DNA of 64,000 nucleotides, from the NCBI RefSeq assembly GCF_027604915.1, contig NZ_JAJAQC010000026.1:1-64000 (forward strand). Direction: 5' to 3'. Shown here piece by piece: positions 29,647 to 37,622 of the stretch. Each line of letters begins with the position of its first letter. The first letter of the stretch is position 1. The position numbers were made by a program, and so were the translations under genes. The notes under the pieces are model-generated. The model saw nothing but the letters and a program-made list of their open reading frames with translations. It was not told the origin of the DNA and did not search any database. Source of the stretch: Streptomonospora mangrovi (lineage in GTDB: Bacteria > Actinomycetota > Actinomycetes > Streptosporangiales > Streptosporangiaceae).

Positions 29647-30177
29647 CTACGCCTCCTTCAGCACCTTGTCGGGATCCGCGCAGTAGGCGACCATCCAATG
29701 CGGCTCGATGCGGTAGTAGACGACATCGCCCCAGGTCATGGGGTTGCTCCCGTAGTGGCGCGTGAGGTGGTCCAGGACCTCGGGCCACTGCGGGTCGTCG
29801 GCGTCCGGCGGGGCGATCGGGACCGCGCGGCCGTGGGTGAACACCCCCAGTTCCTCGCCGCGCAGGTGGGCGACGCTCACGGCGGGCCGGGCGGCCAGGT
29901 GGCGGGCCTTCGCCGCGCCGCGGTCGGTGCCCACGATCCAGCGGCCGTGCAGGAAGTGGCCGTCGATCCCGCTGATCCGGGGCTCGCCGTTGGCCGTGAC
30001 CGTGGAGATCGCCAGCGTGCACATGCCGGTCAGGGCGCGGGCGAGTTGGTCGGCGCTCAGCGTGTTGGGCGAGGCGCCCTCGGGGGCGACGATGGACCGC
30101 AGGTGGGCGGTGGAGCCGCGCAGCGAGGCGTCCAGCAGCCCCTGGAGGTCGGCGAGTTCGGTGGGTGACTCATACAT
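29647..30177 (-). CDS. Pyridoxamine 5'-phosphate oxidase-like split-barrel protein
   Basis: The protein has about 176 aa and a flavin-binding split beta-barrel of the PNPOx/FDOR superfamily. The core strands TLAISTVTANGEPRISGIDG, FLHGRWIVGTDRGAAKARHL and AVSVAHLRGEELGVFTHGRA correspond to the cofactor-binding sheet. These proteins use FMN, F420 or sometimes haem; the cofactor cannot be told apart here. The ATG at 30177 is preferred over the longer start at 30207, which lacks a ribosome-binding site and lies inside a palindrome. It is divergent from the VOC gene. Confidence 0.7.
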   Translation of the reverse strand: MYESPTELADLQGLLDASLRGSTAHLRSIVAPEGASPNTLSADQLARALTGMCTLAISTVTANGEPRISGIDGHFLHGRWIVGTDRGAAKARHLAARPAVSVAHLRGEELGVFTHGRAVPIAPPDADDPQWPEVLDHLTRHYGSNPMTWGDVVYYRIEPHWMVAYCADPDKVLKEA

Positions 30178-30200
30178 GGCGGCGATTCTCCCGCCCGTAC

Positions 30201-30217
30201 CTGACATCCTGTGTCAG
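30201..30217. promoter_or_regulatory. Palindromic operator candidate CTGACA-5-TGTCAG
   Basis: CTGACATCCTGTGTCAG is a 6-bp inverted repeat with a 5-nt spacer, centred in the gap between the two divergent genes. TGACAnnnnnTGTCA is the size and symmetry of a dimeric repressor site. The regulator is not identifiable. Confidence 0.45.
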
Positions 30218-30269
30218 TCGGCGTGCCGGGGCGCCGGGGAGTGTCGGTGGTGCGTGCCACACTCGGCGC

Positions 30270-30644
30270 ATGATCGATCACCTCTCGCTCCAGGTCGCCG
30301 ACGTGGCCGCCAGCGCCGCGTTCTACGACTCCGTCCTGGCCCCGCTGGGCGGTCGGCGGCTGATGGAGGTCGGCGAGGGCGCGGTGGTCGCGTTCGGCGC
30401 CGACCGGCCGGTCCTGTGGCTGGGCCGCGCCGTGGGCGGCGGGGCGGGGCGCGAGGTCCATCTGGCGTTGGGCGCTCCCGACCGGGCCGCCGTCGACGCC
30501 TTCCACGCCGCGGCTGCGGCGGCCGGCACCGAGGTCCTGCACGCCCCGCGGGTGTGGCCGGATTACCACCCGGACTACTACGCCGCCTTCGTCCGCGACC
30601 CTGACGGCAACAACCTCGAAGCCGTCTGCCACGCCCCCGCCTAG
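30270..30644 (+). CDS. VOC (glyoxalase/bleomycin-resistance fold) protein
   Basis: A single-domain 124-aa vicinal-oxygen-chelate protein. MIDHLSLQVADVAASAAFYD is the typical first beta-alpha-beta unit (His 4 is a likely metal ligand), and FVRDPDGNNLEAVCH is the last strand with the conserved D-P-D-G-N and a metal-ligand Glu. The ATG is 6 nt after CACACT, a weak leaderless-type -10. Such proteins act as isomerases, dioxygenases or binding proteins; the substrate is not predictable. Confidence 0.82.
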   Translation: MIDHLSLQVADVAASAAFYDSVLAPLGGRRLMEVGEGAVVAFGADRPVLWLGRAVGGGAGREVHLALGAPDRAAVDAFHAAAAAAGTEVLHAPRVWPDYHPDYYAAFVRDPDGNNLEAVCHAPA

Positions 30645-30677
30645 CCCCGGTCTGCTCACCGCCCACCACACACACGG

Positions 30678-30713
30678 CGGCAGGCCCGAGCGGGCGCCCG
30701 CTCGGGCCTGCCG
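30678..30713. terminator. Bidirectional terminator, perfect 36-nt palindrome
   Basis: Bases 30678-30713 are a perfect palindrome (18 bp per arm), located between the converging VOC and chaplin-like genes. Confidence 0.8.
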
Positions 30714-30729
30714 GAGAAGCTCAGGCCGG

Positions 30730-30948
30730 TCAGGCGATGCCAACGCCCTTCTCGTGCTCGATGTCCACAACGTTGCAGCCGTCGCCGCCGAACACGCCGC
30801 TGCCCTGGAGGATGCCGGCGTCCAGGCAGATCGGAATGGTGACGTTCTGCACCTCGGCGTTGTTGTCGGCGGCGGCGGTGCCGGTCATGGCACCCAGGGC
30901 GAGGGCGGTGGCGGCGATGAGACCGGAGACCGTGGCGATGCGCTTCAT
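30730..30948 (-). CDS. Small secreted chaplin-like protein (orphan copy)
   Basis: A 72-aa precursor. The ATG at 30948 is preceded by AGAGGA 8 nt upstream. Residues 1-27 are a signal peptide ending in TAAA. The mature part has about 45 residues with two cysteines 17 positions apart, inside VTIPICLDAGILQGSGVFGG and DGCN. Cysteine spacing and the FG near the second Cys recall the chaplin domain, whose usual spacing is 18 positions, but the LLNPAFGN core is absent. The pattern P-I-x-C also links it to the four tandem genes at 43472-44637. A surface-active or cell-wall role is an inference. Confidence 0.6.
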   Translation of the reverse strand: MKRIATVSGLIAATALALGAMTGTAAADNNAEVQNVTIPICLDAGILQGSGVFGGDGCNVVDIEHEKGVGIA

Positions 30949-31013
30949 AGTCGATCCTCTCGGAGAAAGCTCGGCAAGCTTGGGCCGGGGCGGCAAGACC
31001 GCCCGCGCCAAGT

Positions 31014-31042
31014 AACCTAACGTAGTCACCACGGTGCGTCAC
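31014..31042 (-). promoter_or_regulatory. Promoter of the orphan chaplin-like gene
   Basis: On the minus strand GTGACG (31037-31042) and TAGGTT (31014-31019) are separated by 17 nt, a good actinobacterial -35/-10 pair. The predicted leader to the ATG at 30948 is about 60 nt. The remaining bases up to 31200 hold no gene. Confidence 0.5.
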
Positions 31043-31201
31043 GTTATTACGGGCGAAAGCCGGGAGTTTGTTTTGGCGCTGACCTGCGGAGACCTGGCGC
31101 TTCTACGCAGATCGGGGCGGATGGCACGGCCTCCGCGGCGCCCTCAGGGCCCCTCCAGCGCCCCTCCGCCGCCCCGCCCGGCCGTCACGGAGCGCGCACG
31201 C

Positions 31202-31234
31202 CGACGGCCCGCGCGCGGTGCGCGCGGGCCGTCG
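31202..31234. terminator. Terminator downstream of the Y/Q/G repeat gene
   Basis: A 15-bp perfect stem (31202-31216 with 31220-31234) with a 3-nt loop, placed 60 nt beyond the stop codon of the minus-strand gene at 31294. Confidence 0.7.
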
Positions 31235-31293
31235 CGGTGTGCTGCGGCTCCTGCCGCGCGCCCCTCGGGCGGGCGCGGCGGAAGCGGCGAAGG

Positions 31294-31842
31294 TTACCAG
31301 CCCTGCTGGCCGTAGCCGGGGTACTGCTGCCCATAGCCCGGCTGCTGCTGACCGTAACCGGGCTGCTGCTGTTGACCGTAACCGGGGTACTGCTGCTGTT
31401 GCTGGCTGTAGCCCGGGTACTGCTGTTGCTGCTGGTAGCCCTGACTGTACTGCTGGCCGGTCTGGTACTGGTAGCCGGCGTAGGGGTCCTGCTGGGGCTG
31501 GCCGCCGGTGTTGGTCGGCTGCGCCGGCGCCTGCGCGGACTGGTCCTTGGCCTCCTGGCCGGAGCCCGACGCCGAGCCCTCGGCCGCCTCGGGGTCGGGG
31601 CGGAAGATGAACAGCCGGGCGGCCTCGCCCTCGGCGCCGGTGCTGGGCGCGGTCTGGTCCAGCCGCCAGCCGGCGTCCTCGATGCCCTCCAGGATGCGGG
31701 TCAGGCCGGGCCGGACCTTGCTCGACGCCTCGTCATAGGCGTTGACGTCCAACTGCACGATGAACATCCTGCGCTTCTGCTGCGCCGCGACCTTCGCGTG
31801 CTCGACGACGGTGCTGTCCCTCACGACCTGCGTGACGCTCAT
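31294..31842 (-). CDS. Actinobacterial protein with prion-like Tyr/Gln/Gly repeat tail
   Basis: The protein has 182 aa. Residues 1-75 form a compact domain (RRMFIVQLDVNAYDEASSKV, ILEGIEDAGWRLDQ, ARLFIFRP) resembling small hypothetical actinobacterial proteins. Residues 76-110 are a polar linker. Residues 111-182 are almost only Tyr, Gln, Gly and Pro in repeats of the type YPGYGQQQ. That composition is like the FUS-type low-complexity domains that phase-separate or form amyloid. No signal peptide is visible, so it should be cytoplasmic. Function unknown. Confidence 0.8.
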   Translation of the reverse strand: MSVTQVVRDSTVVEHAKVAAQQKRRMFIVQLDVNAYDEASSKVRPGLTRILEGIEDAGWRLDQTAPSTGAEGEAARLFIFRPDPEAAEGSASGSGQEAKDQSAQAPAQPTNTGGQPQQDPYAGYQYQTGQQYSQGYQQQQQYPGYSQQQQQYPGYGQQQQPGYGQQQPGYGQQYPGYGQQGW

Positions 31843-31996
31843 GTGTCAACCGTACCTATCTGCTCTCTGCGGCGCTCGCCTGCCCGTTGAGCGTTGCCCC
31901 ACCATCCACGTCCGTCGAGGAGTTGGCCCGCCGGGCCGTTCGCACCCATGATGCACTGTATGGGGCCTACTAGCCAGAAGACCCCGTGAACGGCTA

Positions 31997-32659
31997 CTAC
32001 GCTCCGACGGCCCGCACCGCCTCGGCGACCGGTGTGGTCCCGCCGACCAACTCCAGGACCCGCCCGATGGTGGCGGGCTCGTCGAGCAGGGCGACGATGA
32101 CCGCGGCGACGTCGTCCCGTGTGACGTCCCCCCGCTCTACCTTGGGCGCGAGCCAGACCTCTCCGGTTCCCGGATCATCGGTCAGCCGTCCCGGGCGCAG
32201 GATGGTCCAGTCCATCTCCAGGCTGCGCTCGCGGAGGTCGTCGTCGGCGGCCCGCTTGGCCTCGACGTAGGCCGCCCACACCGGCTCGGAGCCGGGCGGC
32301 GGGCCGTCGTCCACCCCGATCGCCGAGACCATGATGTAGCGGCGCACCCCCGCCAGGGAGGCGGCGTCGGCCAGCAGCCGGGCGGCGTCGCGGTCGACGG
32401 TCGCCTTGCGCTCCGCCCCGCTGCCCGGCCCCGCGCCCGCCGCGAACACCACGGCGTCGGCGCCCATCACCTTCTCGGTGAGCTGGGTGACGGTGGTGTT
32501 CTCCAGGTCGATCACCACGGGCTCGGCCCCGGCCGCCTCAAGGTCGGCGGCGTGGTCGGGGTTGCGGATCAGGCCGACGGGTGTGTCGTTGCGCGCGGCC
32601 AGCAGCCGTTCCAGCCGCAGCGCGATCTTGCCGTGTCCTCCGGCGATGACAATACGCAT
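31997..32659 (-). CDS. NAD(P)-binding Rossmann-fold protein (NmrA/SDR-like)
   Basis: The 220-aa atypical short-chain dehydrogenase-like protein begins MRIVIAGGHGKIALRLERLL, whose GGHGKIA is the dinucleotide-binding loop. MVSAIGVDD and the following Tyr-x3-Lys-like YVEAKRAADD (about 142-151) resemble the active-site segment of atypical SDRs. WTILRPGRLTDDPGTG is the conserved substrate loop of this family. The ATG lies 6 nt after a TAGCCT box on the minus strand, so the transcript is probably leaderless. Substrate unknown. Confidence 0.82.
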   Translation of the reverse strand: MRIVIAGGHGKIALRLERLLAARNDTPVGLIRNPDHAADLEAAGAEPVVIDLENTTVTQLTEKVMGADAVVFAAGAGPGSGAERKATVDRDAARLLADAASLAGVRRYIMVSAIGVDDGPPPGSEPVWAAYVEAKRAADDDLRERSLEMDWTILRPGRLTDDPGTGEVWLAPKVERGDVTRDDVAAVIVALLDEPATIGRVLELVGGTTPVAEAVRAVGA

Positions 32660-32665
32660 ACCCGC

Positions 32666-32671
32666 AGGCTA
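32666..32671 (-). promoter_or_regulatory. -10 element TAGCCT of the NAD(P)-binding protein gene
   Basis: On the minus strand TAGCCT is followed by 6 nt and the ATG at 32659, matching the layout at msrA. Confidence 0.55.
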
Positions 32672-32748
32672 TGTCGTAGTGGCGGTGTTGGCGGGATTTG
32701 CCGGTATGCGACTGTTTCGCGTCGCTCACAACAGCGCCGTTCACAACG

Positions 32749-32786
32749 TCGGCACCGGCCACTCCGCGCGCTCAGTGGAACCGCTC
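32749..32786. repeat. 38-bp direct repeat, copy 1
   Basis: This copy differs at one base from 32852-32889. It contains the small inverted repeat CCACT-10-AGTGG. The second copy includes the last codons and the stop codon of the acyl-CoA ligase gene, so this one looks like a duplicated gene end. Confidence 0.8.
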
Positions 32787-32851
32787 CGGTGGTGGTCTGC
32801 TCGCGGTTCCGCTTCGCTTGCTGCGCGGCCGGTGCTGCTCGGCTGGCGCGG

Positions 32852-32889
32852 TCGGCACCGCCCACTCCGCGCGCTCAGTGGAACCGCTC
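32852..32889. repeat. 38-bp direct repeat, copy 2 (ligase 3' end)
   Basis: This copy overlaps the 3' end of the acyl-CoA ligase gene (stop at 32875). The two copies are 103 bp apart and lie in the same orientation. Each can form a short hairpin, so they may act as tandem weak terminators. Confidence 0.8.
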
Positions 32890-34413
32890 GCGGAGGACCC
32901 GCTTCAACAGCTTCCCGCTCGCGTTCTTCGGCAGCTCGTCGACCATGTGCACCCGCTTGGGGGTCTTGAATCCCGCCAGGCGGGCGCGGACGAACTCGAT
33001 CAGCTCCTCCTCCGTGGCCGCGTCCTTCAGCACCACCACGGCCGTGACCGCCTCGCCCCACCGCTCGTCGGGGACCGCGATCACCGCCGCCTCGGCCACC
33101 GCCGGGTGCTGGTAGACGACGTCCTCCACCTCCCGGGGCGCCACCAGCACGCCGCCGGTGTTGATGACGTCCTTCACCCGGTCCACGATCGTGAAGTACC
33201 CCTCGGCGTCGCGCCGCGCGATGTCGCCGGAACGGAACCAGCCGTCGCGGAACGCCTCCTTGGTCTCCTCGGGCTTGTCCCAGTACCCCTCGCACAGCTG
33301 CGGCGACCGGTACACCACCTCGCCGCGCTCACCCGGCGCGACCTCGACGCCGTGGTCGTCCACCACCCGCGCCTCCACGAACAGCACCGGCCGCCCGCAG
33401 GAGTCCATGCGCCCCTCGACGTGCTCCTCGGGCCGCAGCACCGTGGCCAGCGGGCCGATCTCGCTCTGCCCGAAGCAGTTGTAGAACCCGATCCCCGGGT
33501 GCCGCGCCCGGATCCGCTCCAGCACGGGCACCGGCATGATGGCCGCGCCGTAGTAGGCCCGGCGCAGCCCCGACAGGTCGCGCGTGGCGAAGTCGGGGTG
33601 GTTGGCCAGCGCCGCCCACACCGTCGGCGCCGCGAAGAACGACGTGATGCCGTCCGCCTCGATCCGCCGCAGCAGGTCGCCGGGCTCCGGTGCCTCCACG
33701 ATCTCGCTGTAGGCGCCCGCCGCCAGCGCCGGCATGAGGAACACGTGCATCTGCGCCGAGTGGTACAGCGGCAGCGCGTGCAGCATGCGGTCGCCCTGCC
33801 CGATGTCGAGCGCGTGCAGGCAGCTGGCGTACTCGTGCACCAGCGCGCGGTGCGTCATCATCGCGCCCTTGGGCTTGGAGGTGGTGCCCGAGGTGTAGAG
33901 CAGCTGCACCAGGTCGGTGTCGGCGACGTCGGTGATCAGGTCCTCGGGCGCGTCGGGGTCGCGCGCGACCTCCAGCACCGACTCCTCGGCGCCGCGCAGC
34001 GCCAGCACGTCGCGCGCGGGGATCTCCGCGCGGATCTCCTCGACGCGCCCGGCGAGCTTGGGGTCGGTCAGCACCACGATGCTGCCCGACTGCGCCAGCA
34101 GGTAGCTCAGCTCCGCCCCGCGCAGGCTCTGGTTGATCGGCACGTGCACCAGCCCCGCCCGGGCGCAGCCCAAAAACGCCAGCAGGTAGGCGTCGGAGTT
34201 GTGGCCGAAGCACGCCACCCGGTCGCCGCGGGTCAGGCCCAGGCCCAGCAGCCAGGCGGCCACCCGGGTGACGCCCCGGTCGAGTTCGGCGAAGGTCCAG
34301 TCGCGGTCGCCGAAGCGCAGCGCGTGCCGTCGCGGGGTGCGCGCCGCCGTGCGGCGCAGTACGCCGTCGACCGTGCTCGCCGTGGTCAGTGCAGAGTCGC
34401 CGACCGCTGCCAT
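32875..34413 (-). CDS. Acyl-CoA ligase (AMP-forming, fatty-acid type)
   Basis: This ANL-superfamily enzyme activates a carboxylic acid as acyl-AMP and transfers it to CoA. It has 512 aa. The P-loop-like motif YTSGTTSKPKGAMMTH is at about residues 168-183, YGAAIMPVPV and FGQSEIGPL form the substrate and adenylate region, GWFRSGDIARRD is the hinge Asp region, and NASGKLLKRVLRE holds the catalytic Lys near the C-terminus. Long- or medium-chain fatty acids are the most likely substrates. GGGAGG precedes the ATG. Confidence 0.88.
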   Translation of the reverse strand: MAAVGDSALTTASTVDGVLRRTAARTPRRHALRFGDRDWTFAELDRGVTRVAAWLLGLGLTRGDRVACFGHNSDAYLLAFLGCARAGLVHVPINQSLRGAELSYLLAQSGSIVVLTDPKLAGRVEEIRAEIPARDVLALRGAEESVLEVARDPDAPEDLITDVADTDLVQLLYTSGTTSKPKGAMMTHRALVHEYASCLHALDIGQGDRMLHALPLYHSAQMHVFLMPALAAGAYSEIVEAPEPGDLLRRIEADGITSFFAAPTVWAALANHPDFATRDLSGLRRAYYGAAIMPVPVLERIRARHPGIGFYNCFGQSEIGPLATVLRPEEHVEGRMDSCGRPVLFVEARVVDDHGVEVAPGERGEVVYRSPQLCEGYWDKPEETKEAFRDGWFRSGDIARRDAEGYFTIVDRVKDVINTGGVLVAPREVEDVVYQHPAVAEAAVIAVPDERWGEAVTAVVVLKDAATEEELIEFVRARLAGFKTPKRVHMVDELPKNASGKLLKRVLRERFH

Positions 34414-34717
34414 GCCGCCTCCCGCCGCCGTCGTTGGCCACCCGCCCCGCCGCTGTGACGTGGCGCACCACCAAACCTAGGGTGCGAAGGCGCCGGTAGG
34501 CCAGACGCAATCCGCGGGCGTTCGCCCAATCCCTGCTCACACCGCACGAGAAACATGAATCACATTCACCCCACGGGTGCCGGCACATCCGGCACGCCCG
34601 GCACCCCCGATGCGCCCGGCACCCCGGCCGGGCGCGGCGCGGGCGGCCCGCTCGCGCGGACCGCCCGCCGCCGGTGCCCGGCCACCCGGGAAGGGGCCGA
34701 CCGGGCGCGGGTGCGCC
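34414..34717. other. Gap between ligase and korB with korB terminator
   Basis: No gene is seen. A GCGGGCGG/CCGCCCGC hairpin (34639-34668) lies about 50 nt beyond the korB stop codon and probably ends the korAB transcript. A short A-rich stretch near 34548-34566 belongs to the upstream region of the ligase gene. No clear promoter hexamers were found. Confidence 0.45.
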
Positions 34718-35779
34718 TCAGCGCACCGTCCAGGTGTCGCCGCCGGCCAGCAGCGACGCCAGCTCCTCGGCGCCGCCGCGCGACTCGGCGCCGCCGAGCT
34801 GCTCGGCCATCAGCTCGTCGTAGGTGGGCCGGGAGGTGTCGCGGAAGACGCCGATCGGCACGTGCTCGAACGCCGGGTAGTCCATGCGCGACAGGGCGAA
34901 GGCGTAGCCGGGGTCGGCCCGGTGGGCGTCGTGGCGCACCAGCGCGTCCTCGCCCACCTCGGCGATGTCGGCCACCTTCAGCTCGCCGTAGTCGCCCATC
35001 ACCACGCCCCGGTCGGCGCCCACGCGCAGCGGCTCGCCGTGCTCCATGCGCAGCAGCCGCATGTCGCGCTCGGCCGGGTCCTTCAGCGGCTCGAACGCGT
35101 CGTCGTTGAAGATCGGGCAGTTCTGGTAGATCTCCACGAACGAGGCGCCCTCGTGGTCGGCCGCCGCCCGCAGCACGCTCGTCAGGTGCTGGCGGTCGGA
35201 GTCGATGGTGCGCGCCACGAACCCCGCCTCGGCGCCCAGCGCCAGCGACACCGGGTTGAACGGGGTGTCCAGCGAGCCCATCGGCGAGGACTTGGTGATC
35301 TTGCCGGCCTCGGAGGTGGGCGAGTACTGGCCCTTGGTCAACCCGTAGATGCGGTTGTTGAACAGCAGCACGTTGATGTTGACGTTACGGCGCAGCGCGT
35401 GGATGAGGTGGTTGCCGCCGATCGACAGGCCGTCGCCGTCACCGGTGATCACCCACACCGACAGGTCGGGGCGGCTGGCCGCCAGACCGGTCGCGATGGC
35501 CGGCGCGCGCCCGTGGATCGAGTGCATGCCGTAGGTGCTGAGGTAGTAGGGGAACCGCGAGGAGCAGCCGATGCCCGAGACGATCACGATGTTCTCGCGC
35601 GGCACCCCCAGCTCCGGCAGGAACCCCTGGAAGGCGGCCAGGATGGCGTAGTCGCCGCACCCCGGGCACCAGCGGACCTCCTGGTCGGACTTGAAGTCCT
35701 TCATCTTGTAGGTCGCCTCGGCGCGCGGGACCAGCCGCAGGCCCTTGAACCCGCTCTCGCGGCCGTTGTTCTCAGACAC
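34718..35779 (-). CDS. korB: 2-oxoacid:ferredoxin oxidoreductase, beta subunit
   Basis: KorB is the thiamine-diphosphate-binding subunit of the enzyme that oxidatively decarboxylates 2-oxoglutarate (or a related 2-oxoacid) to the acyl-CoA and reduces ferredoxin. It has 353 aa. WCPGCGDYAI (about residues 37-46) supplies iron-sulfur ligands, and GDGDGLSIGGNH (about 112-123) is the TPP-Mg motif. LLFNNRIYGLTKGQYSPTS is the usual segment of this family. The GTG start overlaps the end of korA by 8 nt, so the subunits are translationally coupled. Confidence 0.92.
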   Translation of the reverse strand: MSENNGRESGFKGLRLVPRAEATYKMKDFKSDQEVRWCPGCGDYAILAAFQGFLPELGVPRENIVIVSGIGCSSRFPYYLSTYGMHSIHGRAPAIATGLAASRPDLSVWVITGDGDGLSIGGNHLIHALRRNVNINVLLFNNRIYGLTKGQYSPTSEAGKITKSSPMGSLDTPFNPVSLALGAEAGFVARTIDSDRQHLTSVLRAAADHEGASFVEIYQNCPIFNDDAFEPLKDPAERDMRLLRMEHGEPLRVGADRGVVMGDYGELKVADIAEVGEDALVRHDAHRADPGYAFALSRMDYPAFEHVPIGVFRDTSRPTYDELMAEQLGGAESRGGAEELASLLAGGDTWTVR

Positions 35780-37622
35780 GGTCGATGACCTCCTGCACCA
35801 CGCCTGCCAGCTCTTCGGCCTTGAAGGGCAGGCCGCGGACCTTGGTGTAGCTGATGACGTCGACCAGGAACCTGCCGCGCAGCAGCAGCGCGAGCTGGCC
35901 GAGGTTGATCTCGGGCACGAGCACCCGGTCGTAGGACCCCAGCACCTCGCCCAGGTTGGCCGGGAACGGGTTGAGGTGGCGCAGGTGCGCCTGGGCGACC
36001 TTGCCGCCGGCGCGGCGCACCCGCCGCACCCCCGCGCCGATGGAGCCGTAGGTGCCGCCCCAGCCCAGGACCAGCACCCGGGCGTCGCCGGTGGGGTCGT
36101 CGACCTCCAGTTCGGGGATGTCGCGGGCGATCCCGTCGATCTTGGCCTGGCGCGAGCGCACCATCAGGTCGTGGTTGGCCGGGCTGTAGGAGATGTTGCC
36201 CGTGCCGTCGCCCTTCTCGATGCCGCCGATGCGGTGCTCCAGACCGGGCGTGCCCGGCACCGCCCAGGGGCGGGCCAGGGTCTCGGGGTCGCGCCGGTAG
36301 GGGAGGAACTCGCCGTCGTCGCCGTTGGGCTCGGTGGTGAACTCCACCGACAGGTCGGGCAGCTCGGAGACGTCGGGGATCCGCCAGGGCTCGGAGCCGT
36401 TGGCCAGGTAGCCGTCGGAGAGCACGATCACCGGGGTGCGGTACTTGGTGGCGATCCGGGTGGCCTCGATCGCGATGTCGAAGCAGTCGGAGGGCGAGCG
36501 CGGCGCCAGCACCGGCACCGGCGACTCCCCGTTGCGCCCGAACATCGCCATCAGCAGGTCGGCCTGCTCGGTCTTGGTGGGCATGCCCGTGCTGGGGCCG
36601 GCCCGCTGGACGTCGATGACCAGCAGCGGCAGCTCGGTCATGACCGCCAGGCCCAGGGTCTCGGCCTTGAGCACCATGCCCGGCCCCGAGGTGGTGGTGA
36701 CCCCCAGGGAGCCGCCGAAGGCCGCGCCCAGTGCCGCGCCCACCCCGGCGATCTCGTCCTCGGCCTGGAAGGTGCGCACGCCCATGCGCTTGTGCTTGGA
36801 CAGCTCGTGCAGGATGTCGGAGGCCGGGGTGATCGGGTAGGAGCCCAGGAACAGCGGCAGGCCCGACAGCCGCGAGCCGGCGATCAGGCCGTAGGACACC
36901 GCGAGGTTGCCGGTGATGTTGCGGTAGGTGCCCGGGGGCAGCGCGGCCGGCTTGATCTCGTAGGAGACCGCGAAGTCCTCGGTGGTCTCGCCGAAGTTCC
37001 AGCCGGCCTGGAACGCCGCCAGGTTGGCGGCCAGGATCTCGGGCTTGCCGGCGAACTTGGACTTGAGGAAGCCCAGCGTGCCCTCGGTCGGCCGGTTGTA
37101 CATCCACGACAGCAGGCCCAGGGCGAACATGTTCTTGGCGCGCTGGGCGTCCTTCTTGGAGATGTCGAAGTCGGCCAGCGCCTGCACGGTCATGGAGGTG
37201 AGCGGCACCGGGCTGACCTTGAACTCCGCCAGCGAGCCGTCGGTCAGCGGGTCGGAGTCGTAGCCGACCTTGGCCAGCGCGCGCTTGGTGAACTCGTCGG
37301 TGTTGACGATCACCGTGGCGCCGCCCGGCAGGTCGTCGACGTTGGCTTTGAGCGCGGCGGGGTTCATGGCGACCAGGACGTTGGGCGCGTCGCCCGGGGT
37401 CATGATGTCGTGGTCGGCGAAGTGGAGCTGGAAGCTCGACACCCCGGGCAGGGTGCCGGCCGGTGCGCGGATCTCGGCGGGGAAGTTGGGCAGGGTCGAC
37501 AGGTCGTTGCCGAACGACGCGGTCTCCTGGGTGAACCGGTCGCCGGTCAACTGCATGCCGTCGCCGGAGTCGCCTGCGAATCGGATGATGACGCGATCGA
37601 GTTGCTTGACCTGCTTGGTCAC
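35772..37622 (-). CDS. korA: 2-oxoacid:ferredoxin oxidoreductase, alpha (fused gamma-alpha) subunit
   Basis: This 616-aa subunit fuses the gamma domain (first 190 residues, starting IRFAGDSGDGMQLTGDRF) to the alpha domain, as in mycobacterial KorA. The alpha domain starts around GSYPITPASDILHELS; AEDEIAGVGAALGAAFGG and TTTSGPGMVLKAE are conserved. The GTG at 37622 is chosen because GAGGAGG lies about 12 nt upstream; an in-frame GTG at 37646 would put that site inside the gene. With KorB it gives a CO2-releasing, ferredoxin-linked step of an alternative TCA cycle. Confidence 0.9.
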   Translation of the reverse strand: MTKQVKQLDRVIIRFAGDSGDGMQLTGDRFTQETASFGNDLSTLPNFPAEIRAPAGTLPGVSSFQLHFADHDIMTPGDAPNVLVAMNPAALKANVDDLPGGATVIVNTDEFTKRALAKVGYDSDPLTDGSLAEFKVSPVPLTSMTVQALADFDISKKDAQRAKNMFALGLLSWMYNRPTEGTLGFLKSKFAGKPEILAANLAAFQAGWNFGETTEDFAVSYEIKPAALPPGTYRNITGNLAVSYGLIAGSRLSGLPLFLGSYPITPASDILHELSKHKRMGVRTFQAEDEIAGVGAALGAAFGGSLGVTTTSGPGMVLKAETLGLAVMTELPLLVIDVQRAGPSTGMPTKTEQADLLMAMFGRNGESPVPVLAPRSPSDCFDIAIEATRIATKYRTPVIVLSDGYLANGSEPWRIPDVSELPDLSVEFTTEPNGDDGEFLPYRRDPETLARPWAVPGTPGLEHRIGGIEKGDGTGNISYSPANHDLMVRSRQAKIDGIARDIPELEVDDPTGDARVLVLGWGGTYGSIGAGVRRVRRAGGKVAQAHLRHLNPFPANLGEVLGSYDRVLVPEINLGQLALLLRGRFLVDVISYTKVRGLPFKAEELAGVVQEVIDRV

